DNA from: Solimonas fluminis
GTDB taxonomy: Bacteria; Pseudomonadota; Gammaproteobacteria; Nevskiales; Nevskiaceae
Reading direction: 5' to 3'
Assembly: GCF_002930645.1 (NCBI RefSeq)
Contig: NZ_PSNW01000004.1
Coordinates: 62,370 to 126,369 of the forward strand
Length of the DNA: 64,000 nt
The notes beneath the pieces are model-generated. The model was not told the origin of the DNA, ran no database searches, and saw only the letters and a list, made by a program, of their open reading frames with translations. Position numbers and translations under genes: made by a program. Shown one piece after another: positions 42,513 to 51,166 of the stretch. Every line of letters begins with the position of its first letter. Positions within the stretch are counted from its first letter, which is position 1.

Positions 42513-44074
42513 GCCATACCCTTCCCCAGGCCTTCGCCGAGAGCGTGCAGAAGCACGCCAGCCGCACCGCGGTGGTCGGCGAGGATGGCACGGAGCTGAG
42601 CTACGCCGAACTGGACCAGTTGCGCATCTACGCCGCGCGCGCGCTGGTGGCCATGGGCGTGCAGCACGGCGAGCGCGTGGCCATCTGGGCGCCCAACTCG
42701 GTGGAATGGATCGTGGCGGGCCTGGCCATCCAGGCCGTCGGCGGCGTGCTGGTCCCCCTGAACACGCGCATGAAGGGTGCCGAGGCCGCCTACATCCTGC
42801 AGAAGAGCGGCGCCACGACGCTGTTCTGCGCCGGCCGCTTCCTCGGCCAGCACTACCCGACGATGCTGGCCGAGCACTGGCCCAGTTCGCTGAAGCACGT
42901 GGTGGTGATCGGCGACCCCGAATCCGGCGATACCGGCTGGCGCGAGTTCATGGCCAAGGCCGACCAGGCCCATACCGAGGACGTGCTGAAGCGCGCCGCC
43001 GCGGTGCAGCCCTCCGACCGCCTGGACATCATGTTCACCTCCGGCACCACCGGCCGCCCGAAGGGCGTGGTCACGAACCACGCGCAGAACCTCGACGTGA
43101 TCCGGTCCTGGTCCGCCGTGATGGGCCTGGTGCCCGAGGACAGGTACCTCATCGCCAACCCGTTCTTCCATACCTTCGGCTACAAGGTGGGCTGGCTCGG
43201 CGGCCTGCTGCACGGCCTGACGGTGCTGCCGCACGCGGTGTTCGACGCCGGCGCGATCCTGCAGCGCATCGCCCGCGACCGCATCTCGGTGCTGCCCGGC
43301 CCGCCGACGCTGTTCATCAGCCTGCTCAATGACCCCACCCGCGCCGGTGCGGACCTGTCCTCGCTGCGGGCCACCATCACCGGTGCCGCCGCGATCGCGC
43401 CTTCCCTGATCGAGCGCATCCGCGCCGAACTGGGCTTCCAGGTCGTGCTGACCGCCTACGGACTCACGGAGACCTGCGGCGTGGTGTCGATGTGCGAGGC
43501 CGGCGACGATGCCGAGACCATCGCCCTGACCAGCGGCAAGGCGATCCCGCGCGTGGAGCTGCGCTGCGTCGATGCCGACAACCGGCCCGTGGCGGCCGGC
43601 GAGTCCGGCGAGATCGTGGTCCGCGGCTACAACGTCATGCAGGGCTACCTGGACGACCCCAAGGCCACCGCCGAGACCATCGACGCGGATGGCTGGCTGC
43701 ATACCGGCGACGTCGGCGTGCTCGACGGGCGCGGCTATCTCAGGATCACCGATCGGCTGAAGGACATGTACATCGCCGGCGGCTTCAACTGCTACCCGGC
43801 GGAGATCGAGCGGATCATCGCCGCGCATCCGGCGGTGGCGCAGGTCGCGGTCGTCGGCGTGCCGGACGAGCGCCTCGGCGAGGTCGGCAAGGCCTGCGTC
43901 GTGCTGCGCCCCGGCGCCGCGCTGGGCGAGAAGGAGCTGATCGCCTGGTGCCGCGACAACATGGCCAACTACAAGGTGCCGCGCTACGCCGAGATGATGG
44001 CGTCGCTGCCGACCAACCCCTCCGGCAAGGTGCTGAAGTTCCAGCTGCGGGACATGGCGAAGGGCGCGGGTTGA
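42509..44074 (+). CDS. fadD3: Acyl-CoA synthetase, FadD3-like (HIP-CoA ligase)
   Basis: AMP-forming ligase of 521 residues with the P-loop FTSGTTGRPKGVV, YGLTET, TGDVGVLDGRGYLRITDRLKD and the C-terminal lysine in NPSGKVLK. FadD3 activates HIP, the C/D-ring propionate left after A/B ring loss. Position directly after kshB and close to the ipd operon makes this the best candidate ligase here. Other acyl chain substrates cannot be excluded without alignment. Confidence 0.8.
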   Translation: MSHTLPQAFAESVQKHASRTAVVGEDGTELSYAELDQLRIYAARALVAMGVQHGERVAIWAPNSVEWIVAGLAIQAVGGVLVPLNTRMKGAEAAYILQKSGATTLFCAGRFLGQHYPTMLAEHWPSSLKHVVVIGDPESGDTGWREFMAKADQAHTEDVLKRAAAVQPSDRLDIMFTSGTTGRPKGVVTNHAQNLDVIRSWSAVMGLVPEDRYLIANPFFHTFGYKVGWLGGLLHGLTVLPHAVFDAGAILQRIARDRISVLPGPPTLFISLLNDPTRAGADLSSLRATITGAAAIAPSLIERIRAELGFQVVLTAYGLTETCGVVSMCEAGDDAETIALTSGKAIPRVELRCVDADNRPVAAGESGEIVVRGYNVMQGYLDDPKATAETIDADGWLHTGDVGVLDGRGYLRITDRLKDMYIAGGFNCYPAEIERIIAAHPAVAQVAVVGVPDERLGEVGKACVVLRPGAALGEKELIAWCRDNMANYKVPRYAEMMASLPTNPSGKVLKFQLRDMAKGAG

Positions 44075-44082
44075 GTCTTTGG

Positions 44083-44194
44083 TTCCCTCTCCCTCCGGGA
44101 GAGGGCAGGGTGAGGGGCGCCGGTCCGTTCGTGAGCCGTTGCCCGGACCGGGCCTCGTCCCTCACCCCCAACCCCTCTCCCGGTGGGAGAGGGG
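44083..44194. repeat. Intergenic repeat family B, facing doublet
   Basis: CCCTCTCCCTCCGGGAGAGGG and CCCCTCTCCCGGTGGGAGAG at the ends, with GGGTGAGGGGC / GTCCCTCACCCC inside; same design as 25494-25640. Confidence 0.65.
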
Positions 44195-44224
44195 AGCAGG
44201 AACAGATTCTTTGAGGAGCTACGA

Positions 44225-45088
44225 ATGAGCAAGAACCTGAACGGCGTCGTCGCCATCGTCACCGGCGCCTCGCGCGGCGCCGGCAAGGGCATCGCCATCG
44301 CGCTGGGGGCGCAGGGCGCCACGGTCTACGTCACCGGCCGCTCGCAGAACGAGGGCGACGCCCCCCTGCCCGGCACGATCCACGCCACCGCCGCCGCCGT
44401 CACCGCCGCGGGCGGCAAGGGCATCGCCGTGACCGTGGACCACTCCGACGACGAGCAGGTCCGCCAGCTGTTCGGGCGCGTCAAGAACGACCAGGGCAAG
44501 CTCGATATCCTGGTGAACAACGCCACCTTCATCCACGACCAGCTGATCGAAGGCGGCGGCTTCTGGGAGAAGTCGCTGGACCTGGTCAACATCCTCGACG
44601 TGGGCCTGCGCTCGGGCTACGTGGCCAGCTGGCACGCCGCCAAGCTGATGGCGGCGCAGAAGAACGGCCTGATCGTGTTCACCTCGTCCTTCGGCGGCAA
44701 CTGCTACATGCACGGCGCCGCCTACGGCGCCCAGAAGGCCGGCGTGGACCGCTTCGCCCACGACATGGCGCTGGACCTGAAGGACTACAACGTCTCGGCC
44801 AATTCGATCTGGATGGGCATGCTGCGCACCGACCGCACCAAGCGCGTGATGGACGAGGACGCCGCCAAGTACCAGGGCTTCTGGGATATCGCCGAGACGC
44901 CGGAGTTCACCGGCCACATCATCGGCGCGCTGTTCCGCGATCCCCAGCGCATGCAGAAGTCCGGCCAGGTGCTGATCGGCGCCGAACTGGCGCTGGAGTA
45001 CGGCCTGACCGACGAGGGCCGCCAGCCGCCTTCGCACCGGCCGATGCTGGGCGCGCCGGCGCCGGTCAATCCGGCGGTGGTGCAGTAA
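44225..45088 (+). CDS. Short-chain dehydrogenase/reductase (DHRS1-like)
   Basis: SDR of 287 residues: TGASRGAGKGIAIALG, VTGRSQNEGDAPLPGTI, NNATF and catalytic AAYGAQKAG. The long loop after the first strand and the sequence order resemble the DHRS1-like branch. GAGGAG lies upstream of ATG 44225. It is downstream of the FadD3-like gene but separated by a repeat doublet. Function is unknown; steroid or lipid ketone reduction is possible. Confidence 0.83.
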   Translation: MSKNLNGVVAIVTGASRGAGKGIAIALGAQGATVYVTGRSQNEGDAPLPGTIHATAAAVTAAGGKGIAVTVDHSDDEQVRQLFGRVKNDQGKLDILVNNATFIHDQLIEGGGFWEKSLDLVNILDVGLRSGYVASWHAAKLMAAQKNGLIVFTSSFGGNCYMHGAAYGAQKAGVDRFAHDMALDLKDYNVSANSIWMGMLRTDRTKRVMDEDAAKYQGFWDIAETPEFTGHIIGALFRDPQRMQKSGQVLIGAELALEYGLTDEGRQPPSHRPMLGAPAPVNPAVVQ

Positions 45089-45101
45089 CCAAGGTTCGAA
45101 G

Positions 45102-45189
45102 CCCGTTCGCGCTGGGCCTGTCGAAGTGCGAACGGGCAATTCACCGGTGGCGGGGGCCGCCCGCGCTTCGACAGGCTCAGCACGAACGG
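45102..45189. repeat. Intergenic repeat family A, copy 3
   Basis: GCCCGTTCGCGCTGGGCCTG...AACGGGC faces CGCTTCGACAGGCTCAGCAC with GAACGGC, between converging genes. It may also serve as a bidirectional terminator. Confidence 0.7.
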
Positions 45190-45202
45190 CCGCGGGCTGC
45201 GG

Positions 45203-45778
45203 CTAATCCCCCAGCGGCGACTCCGGCTGCCCCTGGCAGGACAGCCCGCAGTACTCGTCCAGCACCGCGCGCAGGTCCGGCAACTTGCGTGCCGCCTTGT
45301 ACTCGGCGCGCACCACCGCCACGGTGACGGAGGTCAGCAGCTTCGCCCGCGCCTGCACGCGGTCGGCGCCGGCGGCCTCCAGGTCCTTCTGCGTCACCAT
45401 GGCGGTACCGATCTCCATGCGCGCCAGCATCTCGTAGCCGATGGGGTCGTACTGCACCTGGTGCGCGATCTCCTGCAGCGCCGGATGTTCCAGGTTGTAG
45501 TCCAGGTAGAGCGTGAAGGCCTGGCGCAACTGCTCCAGCCCCGAGGGCATCGCGGTGGTGGCACGGATCACCGTCAGCCGCGCCTCGGCGAACAGCTCGG
45601 CCATCAGCTCGCGCTGGAACGCCCGCTCGTCGCCGAAGGCGGCGGCGAATTCCTCCTCGGTGCAGGCTCCCGCCGCCACCAGGTGGGCCGCATCGAGGTG
45701 GCTGGCACGCCGGTCCTTGCCGGCCAGGGTCTTGGCCGCTTCGAGGATTCTCTGCTTCACTGTCAGGGTCTCAGCCAT
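45203..45778 (-). CDS. TetR-family transcriptional regulator (divergent)
   Basis: All-helical protein of 191 residues. The N-terminus (VKQRILEAAKTLAGKDRRASHLDAAHLVAAGACTEEEF begins it) fits a TetR helix-turn-helix with FAAAFGDERAFQRELMAELF as the recognition end, and residues 80-185 form the ligand/dimer region. The helix-turn-helix is not canonical, so the call is moderate. Its start overlaps the YiiX-like gene end by 8 nt. It is the only TetR-type gene seen in the window and hence a candidate for binding one of the dyads here. Confidence 0.65.
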   Translation of the reverse strand: MAETLTVKQRILEAAKTLAGKDRRASHLDAAHLVAAGACTEEEFAAAFGDERAFQRELMAELFAEARLTVIRATTAMPSGLEQLRQAFTLYLDYNLEHPALQEIAHQVQYDPIGYEMLARMEIGTAMVTQKDLEAAGADRVQARAKLLTSVTVAVVRAEYKAARKLPDLRAVLDEYCGLSCQGQPESPLGD

Positions 45779-46355
45779 TCTTCAGCATCATCTCCGGCCC
45801 CAGCCGGCCACGCAGCCAGGGCAATCGTTCCCAGCGCTCGGAGAAATCCGCGGGAACATACTCGTTGGACGCCTTGCCGTCACGGCCGATCAGGCCCAGG
45901 GCCTGGTAGGCGGCAGCCACCAGCTCGCTGCAGAACAGTTCTGCCAGGTTTTCCAGCTGCTCGCCGAACGGGCCGTCATAGGCGGCCCCCATCAGCTCCA
46001 GGACGTTGCTTTCGTAGGCGCGGCCGCGCATCTGCTGCCGCAGGGCGAGCAGCTGTTCCAGGGCCCCTTCATCCAGCTCGTGTTCCAGGCTGCGGCAGGC
46101 GACGTCGCCGTCGTGCTCCTGCAGGCGGGCCTCCAACGGGACCAGCTGCACGCCGGGCCGGCACAGGCCGGTGTCCAGGCAGGTGATGGTGGCGTCGGTC
46201 GTGGCCTCCCAGAGGCAGGGATATCCGTACTGCGGCAGGCGCAGCACCAGGCCCACGTGCGACCAGCGGCTCAAGGTAACCCACTTGATGCTCTCCGCCG
46301 TGCCGGACTTGCCGGCGAACAGCACGATGTCGCCCGTCTTCAGTCGATGCAGCAC
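45771..46355 (-). CDS. YiiX/permuted NlpC-P60-like papain-fold hydrolase
   Basis: Protein of 194 residues. The catalytic His comes first (RWSHVGLVLRLP) and the Cys near the C-terminus (LFCSELVAAAYQALG), the circularly permuted order of YiiX/YebB-type NlpC/P60 proteins. The GTG start at 46355 is chosen for AGGAGG upstream and an immediate match to the conserved LKTGDIVLF opening. Such enzymes are thought to act on acyl or amide bonds of lipids or peptides. It is co-transcribed with the TetR-like gene. Confidence 0.8.
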   Translation of the reverse strand: MLHRLKTGDIVLFAGKSGTAESIKWVTLSRWSHVGLVLRLPQYGYPCLWEATTDATITCLDTGLCRPGVQLVPLEARLQEHDGDVACRSLEHELDEGALEQLLALRQQMRGRAYESNVLELMGAAYDGPFGEQLENLAELFCSELVAAAYQALGLIGRDGKASNEYVPADFSERWERLPWLRGRLGPEMMLKNG

Positions 46356-46443
46356 GCCGCCTCCTGCTCTGCGCTCCGTCGTTCGTTTGGAGGAGGCCAC
46401 CGCCGGGCGCGGCGGCCACCATGGGATTCTCCCGGGAGAGTCT

Positions 46444-47313
46444 ATGACAGGACCGCATGACCCCGCTGTGACCGCTGCCTCTGCCTTGCCGGCCGGCGGC
46501 GTGGCCCTGGTGACGGGCGCCAGCCGCGGCATTGGCCGCGCCATCGCGCGGCGGCTGGCCGCGCAGGGCGCCGCCGTGGTCGTGCATGCCTCGCCGCGCT
46601 CGCGGGCGGGCCTCGATGAGACCGTGGCCCTGGTCCGTGCTGCCGGCGGCCGTGCGGCGGCCGTGGCCGCCGACCTGGCCGATGCCGGAGCCCGCGCCGG
46701 CCTGCTGGCCGCCGCCGCGGAGCCCTTCGGGCCGGTCACGGTGCTGGTCAACAATGCCGCCGCCAATCCGGCCTACGCCCCACCCAGCCGCATCGACCTG
46801 GCCGCGCGGCAGGCCGGCTTCGAGATCAACTTCCATGCGCCGGTGGACCTCTGCCAGCAGGCCTTGCCGGCGATGAAGGCCGCCGGCTGGGGCCGCATCG
46901 TCAACCTCAGCAGCGAGATGGCGCAGCAGCCGCCGATCCCCTACCCCGGCCCGGCCAAGCTGGTGCATGGCCTGGTCCTGTACGGCGCCGCCAAGGCCGC
47001 GTTGGAGCGCTACACGCAGGGCCTGGCAGCCGAGCTGCACGGCAGCGGCGTTACCGCCAACGCACTGCTGCCGGTGAAGATCGCCCTGAGCGAGAGCGCC
47101 GAGGCGGTGGCACGCCAGGTCGGCGCCAGCAACCCGCACTGGGTGGAGCCGCTGGAGATGATGGCGGAAGCAGCCTGGCTGCTGGTCAGCGGACGCTACA
47201 ACGGCCTGGTCACCAACAGCCGCGCGATGCTGCAGCTCGCGCAGAGTCCCTTGCATGCGCTGGATGGACGCACGGTGATCGGCGACGCGCTGAGCCTCGC
47301 CTCCTTCGCCTGA
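46444..47313 (+). CDS. Short-chain dehydrogenase/reductase
   Basis: SDR of 289 residues with TGASRGIG, VNNAA, Ser in NLSSEM and catalytic YGAAKAALERY. It lacks the usual C-terminal VDGG motif and ends with GRTVIGDALSLASFA. GGGAGAG precedes the ATG at 46444. It is transcribed divergently from the YiiX-like gene over an 88-nt GC-rich gap and is followed by another SDR 40 nt downstream. Confidence 0.82.
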   Translation: MTGPHDPAVTAASALPAGGVALVTGASRGIGRAIARRLAAQGAAVVVHASPRSRAGLDETVALVRAAGGRAAAVAADLADAGARAGLLAAAAEPFGPVTVLVNNAAANPAYAPPSRIDLAARQAGFEINFHAPVDLCQQALPAMKAAGWGRIVNLSSEMAQQPPIPYPGPAKLVHGLVLYGAAKAALERYTQGLAAELHGSGVTANALLPVKIALSESAEAVARQVGASNPHWVEPLEMMAEAAWLLVSGRYNGLVTNSRAMLQLAQSPLHALDGRTVIGDALSLASFA

Positions 47314-47353
47314 TCACGAACACGAACACTGAAAACATCAAAGGAGAACAACG

Positions 47354-48133
47354 ATGTCCCGACTGCAAGGCAAGGTAGCGATCGTGACGGGCGGCGCCCG
47401 CGGCATGGGCGGCGCGACCTCGCGCCTGTTCGTCCAGGAGGGCGCCCGGGTGGTGATCGCCGACCTGCTGGAGGACGAGGGACGCCAGCTCGCGCAGGAA
47501 CTGGGGCCCCATGCCCTGTTCGTGCGGCATGACGTCAGCGACGAAGGCAGCTGGCAGAACCTGATCGATCAGACCGTGAAGACCTACGGCGAACCCGGCG
47601 TGCTGGTCAACAACGCCGGCGTGCTGCTGTTCCGCACGCTCCAGGAAACCAGCAAGGCCGATTTCGAGCGCGTCATCGGCATCAACCTCACCGGCAGTTT
47701 CCTCGGCGTGAAGCACGTCGGCGCGCGCATGATCGCGCAGGGCCAGGGCAGCATCGTCAACATCTCCTCCACCGACGGCATGAAGGGCGCCAACGGCCTG
47801 GGCGCCTACAGTTCCAGCAAGTGGGGCATCCGCGGCCTGACCCGCGTCGCCGCGATGGAGTACGGACACAAGGGCGTGCGCGTGAACTCCGTGCATCCGG
47901 GCGGCATCGATACCGCCATGGGCAACCCCTACGCGGAGGCCAGGGAGGAGGTCAACAAGCGCTACACCTTCGTGCCGCTGCAGCGTGTCGGCGAGCCGGT
48001 GGAGGTGGCACGGGCCTCGCTGTTCCTGGCCAGCGACGAAAGCTCCTACCTTTGCGGCGCCGAGATCGCGGTGGACGGCGGCATGCTGACGGGCACGTAC
48101 TACGTGGGGTTCCCGGGCGCTCCGGGGGTGTAG
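47354..48133 (+). CDS. Short-chain dehydrogenase, 3alpha(20beta)-HSD/FabG3-like
   Basis: SDR of 259 residues: TGGARGMGGATSRLFVQEGARVVIAD, FVRHDVSDEGSW, ISSTDGMKGANGLGAYSSSKWGIRGLTR and VHPGGIDTAM. This pattern is that of 3alpha,20beta-hydroxysteroid dehydrogenase and mycobacterial FabG3 (Rv2002). AAAGGAG precedes the ATG. A hydroxysteroid substrate is plausible given the window; not proven. Confidence 0.85.
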   Translation: MSRLQGKVAIVTGGARGMGGATSRLFVQEGARVVIADLLEDEGRQLAQELGPHALFVRHDVSDEGSWQNLIDQTVKTYGEPGVLVNNAGVLLFRTLQETSKADFERVIGINLTGSFLGVKHVGARMIAQGQGSIVNISSTDGMKGANGLGAYSSSKWGIRGLTRVAAMEYGHKGVRVNSVHPGGIDTAMGNPYAEAREEVNKRYTFVPLQRVGEPVEVARASLFLASDESSYLCGAEIAVDGGMLTGTYYVGFPGAPGV

Positions 48134-48141
48134 CGCGGCGC

Positions 48142-48166
48142 CGGGGCGGCCAGGGAAGGCGCCCCG
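48142..48166. terminator. Hairpin between converging genes
   Basis: CGGGGCG / CGCCCCG with an 11-nt loop between the SDR stop and the GGDEF stop. No clear T-run. Confidence 0.4.
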
Positions 48167-48170
48167 CTTC

Positions 48171-49124
48171 TCAGAACAGCTCGATGCTTCCGCTCGGCGG
48201 TGCCGGCACGATCCGGTGCTCGGCCAGCAGCCGCTCGTAGCGCACCAGGCGATTGCGTCCGGCGTTCTTCGCCGCATACAGCGCACGGTCGGCCCGGTCG
48301 ATGATGTCGGCCGGGCCCAGCCGCGGTTCCAGGGTGGCGCAGCCGATGCTGACCGTGACGCGGCCCACCTGCGGGAACTCGTAGCATTCGACGCCGCGGC
48401 GCAGGGATTCCAGGACCTGCTCCAGCTCGGCCGCATCGCGGCGCGACAGCAGCACGGCGAATTCCTCCCCGCCGTAGCGGTAGCAGCGGTCCTCTCCCTG
48501 GAACAGCTCGGAGACGATGCGCGACAGCAGCAGCAGCACCTCGTCGCCATAGAGATGGCCGAAGCCGTCGTTGATGCGCTTGAAATGGTCCACGTCGAAC
48601 AGCGCCAGGTGCCATGGCTCATCGGCGGCCGGATCGAGCATCCGCGTGGTCAGCTGGCCGAGCTGGTGGTCGAAGCTGCGGCGGTTGCGCAGCCCGGTGA
48701 GGCGGTCGCGCTCGGATTCGGTCAGCAGGCGGCTGAAATTGGCGTACAGCCGGCCCAGCGCCAGCAGGATGCTCTCGGCATCGGGCTCGGCGCGGCACAG
48801 GTGCACGACCAGGGCCTGCTCCTCGGTCACGGCCCGCGCCAGCAGGCGCGGCATGCCCTCCTCGCTGTCCAGGACCACGGACTCGCCCGCCGACAGCCGC
48901 GTCAGGATGCCGTCGCGCTGGCCCTGCACCCGCAGCGGCCAGGCGAAAGTCTCCGCGCCGGCGTGCTCGGTGAACTGCGGCTTGAGGGCCACGAACCCCG
49001 CCGCGCCCACCGGCAGAATCTCGTTCAGCGTCAGCAGCAAGCTGCGCCGCAGGTGCTCGAGATCGCGCTCGCCGCTGACTTCGGCGACGGACTCGATCAG
49101 CTTGCGCACGCTGGCGACGGACAT
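48171..49124 (-). CDS. Diguanylate cyclase (GAF-like sensor plus GGDEF)
   Basis: Soluble protein of 317 residues. An N-terminal GAF-like region (about 1-150) leads into a GGDEF domain with DRLTGLRNRR, DVDHFKRINDGFGHLYGDEVL and an intact active-site GGEEF. The RxxD inhibitory site before it is absent (QGED at that position), so product inhibition may be missing. It should make c-di-GMP, opposing the EAL proteins at 36425 and 55827. Confidence 0.9.
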   Translation of the reverse strand: MSVASVRKLIESVAEVSGERDLEHLRRSLLLTLNEILPVGAAGFVALKPQFTEHAGAETFAWPLRVQGQRDGILTRLSAGESVVLDSEEGMPRLLARAVTEEQALVVHLCRAEPDAESILLALGRLYANFSRLLTESERDRLTGLRNRRSFDHQLGQLTTRMLDPAADEPWHLALFDVDHFKRINDGFGHLYGDEVLLLLSRIVSELFQGEDRCYRYGGEEFAVLLSRRDAAELEQVLESLRRGVECYEFPQVGRVTVSIGCATLEPRLGPADIIDRADRALYAAKNAGRNRLVRYERLLAEHRIVPAPPSGSIELF

Positions 49125-49263
49125 GACGGCCCCGGGTGGATGGATGTCCCTGCGATACAAGTTCCGGACCCCGGGGCCCGCGGGAGACGGGATAAAAACC
49201 CCCCAGGTCCTGTTAACGCTGCCGCGGTCGCTGCGATGCCGTTCAGGCGTCGCCCGGCACGCG

Positions 49264-50046
49264 TCAGCCCGCCCAGAGGAGGGTGGCCGCCAGGCTCCGG
49301 TACGGCCGCCAGGCTTCCGCCTGCGCCAGCAGGGCCGCGGGGCTCTCCGCGCCGGCGGCCCGCACCAGCCCCAGGTCCGTGTGCGGGAAGGCGTCGGGCT
49401 GGCGGCCCAGGCGGATCGCAAGGTAGCCGCGCGTCCAGGGCCCGAATCCCGGCAGCGCAGCCAAGCCGGCATCCACCTCGGCCCAGGGCGCGTCCAGGCG
49501 CAGGCCGTCCTGCGCCGCCCGCGCCAGCACGCGCAGCGTTTCCACGCGCCGCCCCGGCATGCCCATCTGCGAGAGGTCCGCCGCCAGCACGGCCGGCGGG
49601 GTGAGCTCGCCGCTGCGCTCGATCAGGCGGTGCATCAGGGTGTTGGCGGCGGCAACGCTGACCTGCTGGCCGATGATGGTGCGCAGGCACAGTTCGAAGG
49701 GGTCCCAGCAGCCGGGCGGACGCAGGCCGGGCATGCGCGCCACCAGCGGCCTGAGCACCGGGTGGCGCGCCAGGGCGCGCAGGGCCGGCGCGGGATCCTC
49801 CTCCACGCCGAACAGCCTCGCGGCGCGCTCCGCCAATCCCCCGGCGGCGACACGGCGCGAGGCTTCGATACGCAGCAGGGTCCCGTCCACCGCCGGCGCC
49901 ACGCGCAACCACTGCGCGCCGACACGGCGTTCGTAGGCACCGCCCTCGATCCGTTCCAGCAGCGGGATCAGGCGCGGGCGCAGATAGCCCAGCAGCACCG
50001 GCCAGGGCAGTTCCTGGCGCAACGGCAGTTCGGCGAGCGCGATCAA
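49264..50046 (-). CDS. alkA: DNA-3-methyladenine glycosylase II (AlkA)
   Basis: HhH-GPD glycosylase of 260 residues: DPFELCLRTIIGQQVSVAAANTL, helix-hairpin-helix LPGFGPWTRGYLAIR and the catalytic Asp in PHTDLGL. The most likely start is a TTG at 50046 whose last bases overlap the ada stop (TTGA), since no ATG or GTG gives the conserved N-terminus IALAELPLRQELPWPVLLGYL (residues 2 onward). It removes alkylated bases and is coupled to Ada. Confidence 0.88.
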   Translation of the reverse strand: MIALAELPLRQELPWPVLLGYLRPRLIPLLERIEGGAYERRVGAQWLRVAPAVDGTLLRIEASRRVAAGGLAERAARLFGVEEDPAPALRALARHPVLRPLVARMPGLRPPGCWDPFELCLRTIIGQQVSVAAANTLMHRLIERSGELTPPAVLAADLSQMGMPGRRVETLRVLARAAQDGLRLDAPWAEVDAGLAALPGFGPWTRGYLAIRLGRQPDAFPHTDLGLVRAAGAESPAALLAQAEAWRPYRSLAATLLWAG

Positions 50047-51110
50047 TCGCTTGCCCTGGCCGCACGCTCGCGGTCGATCAGGCTGCGCTTGCGGTCCAGG
50101 CCCCATTTGTAGCCGCCCAGGCCGCCGTCGCCGCGGATCACGCGGTGGCAGGGCACCAGCAGCGCCACGCGGTTGGCCGCGCAGGCCGAGGCCACCGCGC
50201 GTACCGCGCGCGGCGCGCCGATGGCCTCCGCCACCTCGGCGTAGCTGCGCAGCTCGCCGCTGGGAATCTGCTGCAGGTAGGCCCAGACCTTCATCTGGAA
50301 GGCGGTGCCGCGCAGGTCCAGCGGCAGCTGCCGCGACGGCGGCCGCCCTTCGATATGCGACGCCAGCGCCCGCATCCAGGCCCCGAAAGCCTCGCGCTGC
50401 CCCTCGCCCATCGGCTCCAGCAGGGCATGCGGATACTCGCCGCGCAGCTGCGCCAGCAGTGCGTCTTCGCTGTCGCCGAACTGCACGAAGCAAAGGCCGC
50501 GATCGCTGGCCCCCATCATCAGCGGCCCCAGCGGCGTCCGCGAAGCGGCCCAGGAGATCGTCACGCCGGCGCCGCCGGCGCGGTACTGCTTCGGCGTCAT
50601 GCCAAGGCGCGTGGCGGCGCGCTCGTAGACACGGCTGGCGGAGCCGAAGCCGGCATCGTGGATCGCCCGCGTGACGCTGCCGCCGCCGCGCAGGCCCCGG
50701 CGCAGCACCCGCAGGCGGCAGGCATCCACGTACTGCTTGGGGCTGACGCCGGTCACGGCCTTGAACTGGCGCTGCAGGTGGAAGGGACTGAGGTGCGCCA
50801 GCCGCGCCAGCGTCTCCAGGGTATGCGCGTCCTGCGCATGGGCCTCGATGTGGCGGCACAGCTTCTCGATGCGGGCCACCGTGCGGCGGTCGGCGCGGTT
50901 CTCCAGCGGACGGCAGCGCTTGCAGGCGCGCAGGCCGTCGGCCTCCGCCGCAGCCGGCGTGGCGTAGAAGCGCACGTTCTTGCGCAGCGGCCGGCGCGAG
51001 GAGCAGGAGGGCCGGCAATAGACGCCGGTGGTCAGCACGCCGTAGTAGAAATCGCCGTCCTGCGAGGCATCGCGCTCCTGTACGGCTTTCCAGCAGAGTT
51101 CCTGGTCCAT
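50043..51110 (-). CDS. ada: Ada bifunctional DNA-repair methyltransferase/regulator
   Basis: Protein of 355 residues with all three parts: a zinc-binding methylphosphotriester domain (Cys32, Cys36, Cys63, Cys66), an AraC-type helix-turn-helix (TLARLAHLSPFHLQRQFKAVTG) and an O6-methylguanine methyltransferase domain with acceptor Cys321 in VPCHRV. Self-methylation turns it into an activator, so ada-alkA is likely an autoregulated adaptive-response operon. All key Cys residues are present. Confidence 0.95.
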   Translation of the reverse strand: MDQELCWKAVQERDASQDGDFYYGVLTTGVYCRPSCSSRRPLRKNVRFYATPAAAEADGLRACKRCRPLENRADRRTVARIEKLCRHIEAHAQDAHTLETLARLAHLSPFHLQRQFKAVTGVSPKQYVDACRLRVLRRGLRGGGSVTRAIHDAGFGSASRVYERAATRLGMTPKQYRAGGAGVTISWAASRTPLGPLMMGASDRGLCFVQFGDSEDALLAQLRGEYPHALLEPMGEGQREAFGAWMRALASHIEGRPPSRQLPLDLRGTAFQMKVWAYLQQIPSGELRSYAEVAEAIGAPRAVRAVASACAANRVALLVPCHRVIRGDGGLGGYKWGLDRKRSLIDRERAARASD

Positions 51111-51166
51111 GTCGGTATCCGGGTCGGTGGGTACGGCGCCAGTGTCGGCGCACCTGCCCGTCGGGC

